Position numbers and translations under genes: made by a program | The notes under the pieces: generated by a model | Database searches by the model: none | What the model saw: the letters and a program-made list of their open reading frames with translations, nothing else | What the model was told of the DNA's origin: nothing | Shown here: piece after piece, positions 1 through 5,064 of the stretch | Layout: every line of letters starts with the position of its first letter | Numbering within the stretch: position 1 is the first letter of the stretch | Assembly: GCA_003105245.1 (NCBI GenBank) | Contig: PQAI01000195.1 | Coordinates: 12,969 to 18,413, forward strand | Direction: 5' to 3' | DNA from: Betaproteobacteria bacterium | GTDB lineage: Bacteria > Pseudomonadota > Gammaproteobacteria > Burkholderiales > Usitatibacteraceae | DNA: 5,445 bases

Positions 1-1
1 C

Positions 2-115
2 CGCATCAAGCCGCTCATCGACCGCGTCTTCCCGTTCGGCGAGCTCGAACAGGCCCGCGCGCACATGGAAGCCAACCGCCACGTCGGCAAGATCGTGCTG
101 GCGATGCCCGAATGA
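2..115 (+). CDS. Zinc-type alcohol dehydrogenase / quinone oxidoreductase-like protein, C-terminal fragment (5' end outside window)
   Basis: Only the last 37 codons are present, ending in TGA at 113-115. The visible residues include RIKPLIDRVFPF, an E-x-x-x-A-x-x-x-M-E segment and HVGKIVLAM. This is the typical C-terminal end of medium-chain dehydrogenase/reductases of the quinone oxidoreductase or zinc-alcohol dehydrogenase type, in which the closing strand reads roughly G-K-(I/V)-V-L. The family carries out NAD(P)H-dependent reduction of quinones, enones or aldehydes in the cytoplasm. The Rossmann domain and any zinc ligands lie outside the window, so the exact subgroup cannot be named. The stop lies 23 bp before the preferred start of the next gene and overlaps an alternative ATG at 112 (ATGA), so the two are probably co-transcribed. 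It resembles the C-terminus of the gene at the other edge of the window. Confidence 0.8.
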   Translation, partial: RIKPLIDRVFPFGELEQARAHMEANRHVGKIVLAMPE

Positions 116-128
116 CAACGACAGGACC

Positions 129-135
129 GGGAGGA
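129..135 (+). promoter_or_regulatory. Ribosome binding site deciding the start of the first Bug receptor
   Basis: GGGAGGA ends a few bases before the ATG at 139. The alternative in-frame ATG at 112 overlaps the upstream stop codon, has no comparable purine-rich site in front of it, and would put nine extra residues (MTTTGPGGT) ahead of a normal signal peptide. The site therefore favours 139 as the start. Confidence 0.65.
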
Positions 136-138
136 ACG

Positions 139-1107
139 ATGATCCGCACCCTCGCGCTGGCCACCGCGCTGGCCGCAGCCACCCTCGGCGCCGACGCGCT
201 GGCCCAGGGCTACCCGACGAAGTCCGTCCGCCTCGTCGTTGGCTTCGCGCCCGGCGGCGCCGCGGACACCGTGGGACGCGCGCTCGCCGGGGGACTCAGC
301 CGCGAGCTCGGGCAGCCCATCGTCATCGAGAACCGCGCCGGCGCGGGCTCCTCGATCGCGGCCGACAACGTCGCCAAGTCGCCGCCGGACGGCTACAGCA
401 TCCTGATCGCGAGCCCCGCCGCCATCTCGGTGAATCCCGCGCTCAATCCCAAGCTCCCGTACAAGCCGGGCGACCTCGCGCCCATCGCCAAGGTGTCCTC
501 CTCGCCGCTGCTGATCGTGGTGAACCCCGCGACCGGCATCAAGTCGGTGAAGGAGCTCATCGCCGCGGCGACCAGGGCGCCCGGCACGCTCAACTACGCC
601 ACCTCGGGCATGGGCTCCGCGCCGCACTTCGGCGCCGCCTACTTCAGCCAGGTCACCGGCGTGAACATGGTGCACGTGCCGTTCAAGGGCGGCTCGCCCG
701 CCGTGGTCTCGGTGGTCGCGGGCGACACGCAGCTCACCTTCGCGACCCCGCCCTCGGTGCTGCCCATGGTGAAGGCCGGGCGACTGCGCGCGCTGGCCGT
801 GACCAACCGCGAGCGCTCGCCGCTGATGCCCGACATTCCCGGGATGGCGGAAGCGGGCCTGCCCGACTACGCCATCTCGTTCTGGTACGGGATCTTCGTT
901 CCCGCGGGCACGCCGCCGGAGATCGTGAAGAAGCTCTTCGACGCGACGGTCGCGGCGGCCAGGCGGCCGGAGTTCAAGGAAGCGCTGGCGCGCGAAGGCA
1001 CCGAGGTGTCGATCTCGCGCTCGCCCGAGGACTTCGCCGCGTTCCTCGCCGAGGATGCGAAGTTCTGGGTGAAGCTCGCGAAGGAATCGGGCGCCAAGGC
1101 CGAATAG
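139..1107 (+). CDS. Bug-family periplasmic substrate-binding protein (tripartite tricarboxylate transporter receptor, TctC-like)
   Basis: This is an exported solute receptor of 322 residues, the usual length for the Bug/TctC family. These proteins bind small carboxylates or related metabolites in the periplasm, and some deliver them to a TctA/TctB membrane pair. Residues 1-23 form a Sec-type signal peptide: Arg3, a hydrophobic Leu/Ala stretch, then a likely cut near ALAQ. The mature part starts GYPTK and carries the family landmarks in order: GFAPGGAAD (35-43), LGQPIVIENRAGAG (57-70), PDGYS (83-87), YATSGMGS (153-160), VPFKGG (180-185), GRLRALAVT (214-222) and FVPAGTPP (253-260). The ATG at 139 is preferred over 112 for its ribosome binding site and clean signal peptide. 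It follows an oxidoreductase gene on the same strand and ends 13 bp from a convergent dehydratase gene. No transporter membrane subunits are in the window, so it may be an orphan receptor. Its ligand is unknown. Confidence 0.92.
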   Translation: MIRTLALATALAAATLGADALAQGYPTKSVRLVVGFAPGGAADTVGRALAGGLSRELGQPIVIENRAGAGSSIAADNVAKSPPDGYSILIASPAAISVNPALNPKLPYKPGDLAPIAKVSSSPLLIVVNPATGIKSVKELIAAATRAPGTLNYATSGMGSAPHFGAAYFSQVTGVNMVHVPFKGGSPAVVSVVAGDTQLTFATPPSVLPMVKAGRLRALAVTNRERSPLMPDIPGMAEAGLPDYAISFWYGIFVPAGTPPEIVKKLFDATVAAARRPEFKEALAREGTEVSISRSPEDFAAFLAEDAKFWVKLAKESGAKAE

Positions 1108-1120
1108 CGGCGAGGGCCCT

Positions 1121-2656
1121 TCAGCTCACGATCCCGAGGTGCCACGGCACGAACTCGTGGTCCCCGAGGCCCAGCTCCTCGCTGCGGGTGCGCTCGCCGG
1201 AGGCTACCCGCAGGATGTGCGCGAAGATCCTCTCGCCCATCTCGGGCACCGTGAGCGTCCCGTCGATCACCTCGCCGCAGTTCACGTCCATGTCCTCCGA
1301 GAGGCGCCGGAACATGGGCGTGTTGGTGGCGAGCTTGATCGTGGGCGCGGGCTTCGAGCCGAACATCGAGCCGCGGCCGGTGGTGAAGCAGATCAGGTTC
1401 GCGCCGCCCGCGATCTGCCCCGTCGTGGCGACCGGGTCGAATCCGGGGGAATCCATGAACACGAAGCCGCTCTCCTCGACCGGCTCCGCGTACTCGTAGA
1501 CCGCGCGCAGCGGCGTCGTCCCCGCCTTCATCGCGGAGCCGAGGGACTTCTCGACGATGTTGGCGAGTCCCCCGGCCTGGTTGCCGGGGCCGACCACGCC
1601 GTTGTACTGCCCGTGCTGGCCCTTCGCGTAGCCGTTCCACCAATCCAGGCGCTCGAGGAGCTTCCGCCCCACCTCGGGGCTCACGGCGCGGCGCGTGAGG
1701 AGGTGCTCGACGCCGTGGATCTCCGGCGTCTCGGACAGGATCGCGGTGCCTCCGTGGCGCACGAGGATGTCCATCGCGGCGCCCAGCGCGGGGTTGGCGC
1801 TGATTCCGGAGAAGCCGTCCGAGCCGCCGCACTCCAGTCCGATCTTCAGGTGGCTCGCGGACACGGGCACGCGCGTCACGGCGTTGGCGGCCGGAAGCAT
1901 CGCCTGCACCGCCGCGATGCCCGCCGCGATGGTGGCGCGCGTGCCGCCCGCCTCCTGCATCACGAAGCTGCGAAGCCGCGGGCCCTCCGCGAGCCCCTGG
2001 GACTCGAGCAATTCCGGCACCTGGTTGCGCTCGCACCCCAGGCCCACGATGACGGTTCCGGCGAGGTTCGGGTGCCGCGCGTATCCCGCGAGAGTCCGGC
2101 GCAGCACGTCGAAGTGCAGGCTGGGCGACGACATGCCACAGCCGCTCGTGTGCGCGAAGGCGACCACGCCGTCCACGTTGGGGTATTCGGCCAGGCGCTC
2201 GGGCGTGAACCACTCCGCCACCTTGTGGATCACCGTCGCGGAGCAGTTCACCGAGGCGATGAGGCCGATGAAGTTGCGCGTGGCCACGCGCCCGCCTGGC
2301 CGCACGATGCCCATGAAGGTGGCGCGCTTCTCCGGGGGCACGAAGTCCACCGGGCGCACGTCCCGGCCGAAGCCGGGATCCGCGCCGATTTCCGGCAGCG
2401 CGACATTGTGGGCGTGGACGTGCTCGCCGGCCGCGATGTCGCGCGCGGCCACGCCGATGACCGTGCCGTACTTCACGATGGGCGAGCCCTGCGCGATCGC
2501 CGTCGCGGCGATCTTGTGCCCCGCAGGAACCTGCGCGCGAACGGTCAGGCCTTCCGACTCGAGCCGCTGCCCGAGCAACAGCGGCACCCGGGCGACGAGG
2601 ACGTTGTCCCCCGCCCCGAGGCGGATCAGGGCACGCGTCGCATCGCCCGCGGCCAT
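1121..2656 (-). CDS. UxaA/GarD-family sugar-acid dehydratase (altronate or galactarate dehydratase-like)
   Basis: This is a full-length, 511-residue member of the UxaA/GarD hydro-lyase family, close in size to E. coli altronate and galactarate dehydratases. The family dehydrates aldonic or aldaric acids to 3-deoxy-2-keto acids in the cytoplasm using a bound metal. Residues ~8-86 look like the N-terminal SAF-type domain: GHKIA (46-50), KYGTVIG (62-68) and HVHAHNV (79-85). A linker leads to the main domain, with TFMGIVRPGGRVATRN (113-128), VNCS (136-139), HTSGCGMS (169-176), GLGCERNQ (205-212), LECGGSDGFSG (274-284), GPGNQAGG (356-363), TGRGSMFGSKPAPTIK (426-441), a DMDVNCGEVIDG segment (455-466) and the family-typical EFVPWHLG end (501-508). 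The Cys, His and Asp residues in these motifs are plausible metal or active-site ligands. The start is fixed by overlap with the upstream receptor gene: TGATG shares the A at 2656. Altronate and galactarate specificity cannot be separated by eye, and related acids are possible. Confidence 0.9.
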   Translation of the reverse strand: MAAGDATRALIRLGAGDNVLVARVPLLLGQRLESEGLTVRAQVPAGHKIAATAIAQGSPIVKYGTVIGVAARDIAAGEHVHAHNVALPEIGADPGFGRDVRPVDFVPPEKRATFMGIVRPGGRVATRNFIGLIASVNCSATVIHKVAEWFTPERLAEYPNVDGVVAFAHTSGCGMSSPSLHFDVLRRTLAGYARHPNLAGTVIVGLGCERNQVPELLESQGLAEGPRLRSFVMQEAGGTRATIAAGIAAVQAMLPAANAVTRVPVSASHLKIGLECGGSDGFSGISANPALGAAMDILVRHGGTAILSETPEIHGVEHLLTRRAVSPEVGRKLLERLDWWNGYAKGQHGQYNGVVGPGNQAGGLANIVEKSLGSAMKAGTTPLRAVYEYAEPVEESGFVFMDSPGFDPVATTGQIAGGANLICFTTGRGSMFGSKPAPTIKLATNTPMFRRLSEDMDVNCGEVIDGTLTVPEMGERIFAHILRVASGERTRSEELGLGDHEFVPWHLGIVS

Positions 2657-3648
2657 CAGCCGATCAGCTCACGAAGCTTGAGAGCCTCGATGAGCTTCGT
2701 CTCGTTGCGGTAGCCCGCCTCGATCGTCTTGCGGTAGTCGTCGGCGTCGAGATAGAGCACGGGGCTGTCGATGCGGTCGCAGGCCTTCCTGAAGGACTCG
2801 CTGTTGGCGGCGACGCGGAAGGCCTCGCGCAGCTTCGCGTGGATGGCGGGATCCAGCCCCTTGGGCGCCCCCACGCCGTTGGGCGCGTTGACCACGACGT
2901 CGAATCCCGCGTCGCGCAGCGTGGGCGCGTTGGGGAAGCGCGGCAGGCGCTGCTCTCCCCACACCGCCAGCAGCCGGAGCTTGCCGGATTCCACGTGCGG
3001 CGCCCACGAGCTGGAGTCGGCGATCAGGTCCACGTGGCCGCCCAGCAGCGCCTGCATCGCCTCGGCTCCGCCCTTGTACGGAACGTTGTTGAAGGAGATG
3101 CCCGCCTTCAGGGCGAACTCCTCCATGCCGACGTGCGTCGCGCCGCCGATGCCCGAGTGCGCATAGGTGATCTTGCCGGGGTTCGCCTTGGCCGCGGCCA
3201 CCAGGTCCTGCAGCGACTTGTACGGCGACTCGGCGCGCGTGGCGATGCCGAAGGTCTGGCCGTTGGCGCGGGCGATGAAGGTGATGTCCTTCAGCGGGTC
3301 GTACTTGAGCTTGCCCAGCTGCGAGAAGCGCGTGACGGAGAACGGCACCTGGCCGATGGTGTAGCCGTCGGGCTTGGCGCCCAGCATGGCGGCAGTTCCG
3401 ATCATGCCCGAGGCCCCGGCGCGGTTCTCGAAGACGATGGGCTGGCCCAGCACCTTGGCGGCCTCGGCGGTGAGGGCGCGCATGGTAGCGTCCGCCGTGC
3501 CTCCGGCCGGCCACGGGCAGATGAAGGAAATGGGGCGGCTGGGATAGTCGGACTGGGCGAGCGCGCGGCCCGGAAGCGTGGCGAGCGCCGAGGCGCCCAG
3601 GCCCGCCAGCACGAGGCGGCGCCGGTTGGAATCGAAGTCGCGGGACAT
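2656..3648 (-). CDS. Bug-family periplasmic substrate-binding protein with Tat-like signal, coupled to the dehydratase gene
   Basis: This 330-residue Bug/TctC-type receptor is a distant paralogue of the one at 139-1107. Residues 1-32 are a signal peptide with an Arg triplet (NRRRLVLAG, 8-16) before a short hydrophobic core and a cut near ALAQ. The arginines and modest hydrophobicity resemble a Tat signal, although the match to the full Tat consensus is loose. The mature part has YPSRPI (35-40), CPWPAGGTAD (44-53), LGQPIVFENRAGAS (67-80), KPDGYT (92-97), AHSGIGGATH (163-172), VPYKGG (189-194), GKLRLLAV (222-229) and GAPKGLDP (260-267). ATG 3648 is chosen for its GGAGGAG site. The open frame extends to 3978, but that would run into the divergent regulator gene. 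An ATG at 3675 is a possible alternative. The stop overlaps the dehydratase start by one base, so receptor and enzyme should be made together. The ligand is probably the dehydratase substrate or a relative (inference). Confidence 0.92.
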   Translation of the reverse strand: MSRDFDSNRRRLVLAGLGASALATLPGRALAQSDYPSRPISFICPWPAGGTADATMRALTAEAAKVLGQPIVFENRAGASGMIGTAAMLGAKPDGYTIGQVPFSVTRFSQLGKLKYDPLKDITFIARANGQTFGIATRAESPYKSLQDLVAAAKANPGKITYAHSGIGGATHVGMEEFALKAGISFNNVPYKGGAEAMQALLGGHVDLIADSSSWAPHVESGKLRLLAVWGEQRLPRFPNAPTLRDAGFDVVVNAPNGVGAPKGLDPAIHAKLREAFRVAANSESFRKACDRIDSPVLYLDADDYRKTIEAGYRNETKLIEALKLRELIG

Positions 3649-3657
3649 GGTCTTGTT

Positions 3658-3665
3658 CTCCTCCG
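3658..3665 (-). promoter_or_regulatory. Ribosome binding site of the receptor-dehydratase operon
   Basis: On the minus strand the sequence reads CGGAGGAGAACAAGACC and then the ATG at 3648. GGAGGAG lies about nine bases from the ATG. This strong site decides for 3648 over the much longer open frame upstream and over the alternative ATG at 3675. Confidence 0.75.
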
Positions 3666-3675
3666 GAAGGGACAT

Positions 3676-3696
3676 TGCACCACTCGGCATGGTGCA
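3676..3696. promoter_or_regulatory. Perfect inverted repeat TGCACCA-N7-TGGTGCA (operator or 5'-leader hairpin)
   Basis: Two 7-base arms at 3676-3682 and 3690-3696 are exact reverse complements around a 7-base centre. The repeat lies between the predicted start of transcription of the receptor-dehydratase operon (near 3699) and its ribosome binding site. If transcribed, it would fold near the 5' end of the mRNA as a 7-bp stem with a 7-base loop. It does not fit the T-N11-A pattern of LysR sites, so it could be the operator of a different regulator or an RNA stabilising element. The repeat is seen directly; the function is inference. Confidence 0.5.
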
Positions 3697-3706
3697 GCGC
3701 GGCCTC

Positions 3707-3735
3707 ATTACAATCCAATGATATTTTTGCCGCAC
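3707..3735 (-). promoter_or_regulatory. Candidate promoter of the receptor-dehydratase operon
   Basis: On the minus strand, TGTAAT (3712-3707) matches the sigma-70 -10 consensus at five of six positions. Seventeen bases upstream, GTGCGG (3735-3730) is a poor -35. A good -10 with a weak -35 is common for promoters that need a LysR-type activator. Transcription would begin near 3699. This is assigned by eye and unverified. Confidence 0.35.
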
Positions 3736-3756
3736 GCCATAGCAGTTTGGTAATGT
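3727..3756 (+). promoter_or_regulatory. Candidate promoter of the LysR-type regulator gene
   Basis: TTGCCG (3727-3732) is a fair -35, and TAATGT (3751-3756) is a weak -10 eighteen bases downstream. The -35 overlaps the -35 of the opposite promoter, the back-to-back arrangement expected when a LysR regulator controls both its neighbour and itself. The stretch 3705-3760 is clearly more AT-rich than its surroundings, which supports a promoter location. Confidence 0.3.
3740..3752. promoter_or_regulatory. Candidate LysR-type T-N11-A operator
   Basis: TAGCAGTTTGGTA fits the T-N11-A pattern, with four of six symmetric base pairs (TA, then CA against TG, then TA). Its centre at 3746 lies roughly 47 bp upstream of the predicted transcription start of the minus-strand operon and overlaps the predicted -10 of the regulator's own promoter. 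That suits activation of the operon and autorepression. T-N11-A is a loose motif and occurs by chance, so this is a moderate inference supported mainly by location. Confidence 0.35.
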
Positions 3757-3772
3757 ATTCGCGGAGGTGCCC

Positions 3773-4729
3773 ATGAACCCCCTCGACCGCGCGCTGCGCT
3801 CCACCCTGAAGCTTCGCCACCTGCAGCTCCTCGTGGCCCTCGACCGCTTCCGCCACATCGGGCGGGTGGCCGATTCCCTGAGCGTCACGCAGCCGGCCGT
3901 CTCCCGTTCGCTCGCGGAGATCGAGTCCGCCCTGGGCCTGCGGCTCTTCGACCGCTCGCCGAGGGGCACCACGCCCACGGCCTATGGGGAGGTGGTGGTG
4001 CGGCTCGCGCGCTCGGTGCTCGCGGATTTCGACCGCACCTCGGACGAGCTCTCGGCGCTCGCGAGCGGCGTCAAGGGACGCACGGCCGTTGGCGCGATGG
4101 TGGTGGCCACGCCCGTGCTGCTTGCAAGGTCCATCGCCCTGCTGAAGGAGCGCTCGCCGCAGACCACGGTGCTGGTCGAGGAAGGCGACCTCGCGGCCCT
4201 CATGCCGCACCTGCGCGCCGGCGAGATCGATCTCGTCGTCGGGCGCCTGGAGCCCGCGTGGGCCTCGCCGGACCTGGAGACCGAGGCCCTCTACAACGAG
4301 CCGATGGTCGTGGTGGCGCGTCCCGGGCATGCGCTCGCCAGGCGGCGCGCAGTGACCTGGGAGGATCTCTCCTCCCAGCCATGGGTGGTGCCGCCGCCGT
4401 GGGCGTCGATGCGCAAGAAGCTGGAGCAGACCTTCGTGAGGAACCGGCTGGAGCAGCCGCACGACCTGGTGGAGGCGGTGTCGTTCCTCGCCATCGTGTC
4501 CCTCGTGCGCGAGCGTCCGGCCGTGGCCTTCATGGCGCAGTCGGTGGCGCGCGCCTTCGCGCGCGAGAAGCTCGTCGCGGTGCTGCCGATCGCGTTCCGG
4601 CAGCCGATGCCCCCGGTGGGAATCATCCGCCTGCGCGCCGCGCGAAGGACGCCAAGCGCGGAGCAGCTCGCGGAATGCCTGCGGCGGGTGGCGCTCGGCA
4701 TCCGCGAGGCCGCGGCGCCGCAGCGCTGA
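3773..4729 (+). CDS. LysR-type transcriptional regulator, divergent from the receptor-dehydratase operon
   Basis: This is a 318-residue LysR-family DNA-binding regulator. Residues ~13-72 form the N-terminal winged helix-turn-helix: LKLRHLQLLVAL, then VADSLSVTQPAVSRSLAEIE (32-51), then LGLRLFDRSPRG (54-65) and the wing TPTAYG (68-72). A linker helix (to ~100) leads to a two-lobed effector domain with DLVVGRLE (153-160), EPMVVVARPGHALA (176-189), WVVPPPWASMRKKLE (204-218) and PAVAFM (249-254). The linker-to-effector pattern recalls the GbpR/PcaQ side of the family, whose members respond to sugars or aromatic acids; this resemblance is an impression only. ATG 3773 is used because GGAGG (3763-3767) lies five bases upstream; a GTG at 3767 would overlap that site. 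The effector is likely the dehydratase substrate or product (inference from position). The gene ends 6 bp before a convergent small gene. Confidence 0.92.
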   Translation: MNPLDRALRSTLKLRHLQLLVALDRFRHIGRVADSLSVTQPAVSRSLAEIESALGLRLFDRSPRGTTPTAYGEVVVRLARSVLADFDRTSDELSALASGVKGRTAVGAMVVATPVLLARSIALLKERSPQTTVLVEEGDLAALMPHLRAGEIDLVVGRLEPAWASPDLETEALYNEPMVVVARPGHALARRRAVTWEDLSSQPWVVPPPWASMRKKLEQTFVRNRLEQPHDLVEAVSFLAIVSLVRERPAVAFMAQSVARAFAREKLVAVLPIAFRQPMPPVGIIRLRAARRTPSAEQLAECLRRVALGIREAAAPQR

Positions 4730-4735
4730 AGCGCC

Positions 4736-4993
4736 TCAGTTCCTCACGATGGAGATGAGCGTGTCCTTCATCATCCTGCCGGTCGCCATGTCCATCCACG
4801 GGTTCTGGATGGTCACCATGACGGGCCCGCTCATGAAGGCCGCCGATTCCTTGTCGACCGCCATCTCCTTCAGGTCGCGGGTCACCGCCGCATCGGCTTT
4901 GGCGCCCGGATCCACCGTGACGCCGAACTGCGACTCCGCGCTCGCCGTGACGGCCCACAGGAGCGAGAGCGCGATCCACGCCAGTCTCTTCAT
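4736..4993 (-). CDS. Small exported protein of unknown function, Met-rich
   Basis: I do not recognise this 85-residue protein. A clear Sec signal peptide covers residues 1-19 (Lys2, Arg3, a hydrophobic core with two Trp, then TASA), leaving a mature chain of about 66 residues. The mature part is mixed and charged in its middle (KADAAVTRDLKEMAVDKES), then Met-rich: seven of its residues are Met, six of them between positions 54 and 75, including MDM (67-69) and MM (74-75). It has no cysteine and no transmembrane helix after the signal. ATG 4993 is chosen over 5011 because GGAGG lies nine bases upstream, inside the longer reading, and because the signal peptide begins there. It sits 71 bp downstream of the quinone oxidoreductase stop on the same strand, so co-transcription is possible. 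The signal peptide and ribosome binding site support a real gene. Confidence 0.75.
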   Translation of the reverse strand: MKRLAWIALSLLWAVTASAESQFGVTVDPGAKADAAVTRDLKEMAVDKESAAFMSGPVMVTIQNPWMDMATGRMMKDTLISIVRN

Positions 4994-5064
4994 GGTCCCC
5001 GTCCTCCGCATTGCCCTTCGTCATTTCAGACTTGGCAGGGTGCGGCGGCGCGGGTTGACGCAGA

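Larger units (their letters stand above)
3706..3755. repeat. Widely spaced inverted repeat CATTAC ... GTAATG framing the divergent promoters
   Basis: CATTAC at 3706-3711 and GTAATG at 3750-3755 are exact reverse complements 38 bp apart. The match continues imperfectly inward (CAATCC against the reverse complement of GTTTGG, both containing CAA-like bases). The left arm overlaps the predicted -10 of the minus-strand operon and the right arm overlaps the predicted -10 of the regulator gene. The symmetry may simply reflect two similar -10 regions, or paired half-sites for the LysR protein. Confidence 0.35.

Noticed and set aside
1113..1120. AGGGCCCT palindrome as a terminator
   Set aside because: It has no loop and no T tract. 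It is simply an 8-base palindrome in GC-rich DNA.
867..2213. Open frame on - (448 codons) overlapping the first receptor and the dehydratase
   Set aside because: It runs through two well-supported genes in other frames, with Arg-rich low-complexity content and no domain.
1139..2713. Long open frame on + (524 codons) opposite the dehydratase gene
   Set aside because: The translation is an Arg/His/Gly/Ala-rich composition typical of the antisense of GC-rich genes. It has no recognisable domain, and the opposite frame is a full-length conserved enzyme.
3649..3978. N-terminal extension of the second receptor by 110 residues
   Set aside because: It would overlap the start of the divergent LysR gene and erase the promoter region. 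The signal peptide and the GGAGGAG site both point to the ATG at 3648.
2669..4462. Long open frame on - (597 codons) spanning the second receptor, the divergent promoter region and part of the LysR gene
   Set aside because: It crosses a promoter region and is out of frame with the receptor and antisense to the regulator. Its low-complexity Arg/Gly/Ala-rich translation marks it as a shadow frame caused by GC bias.
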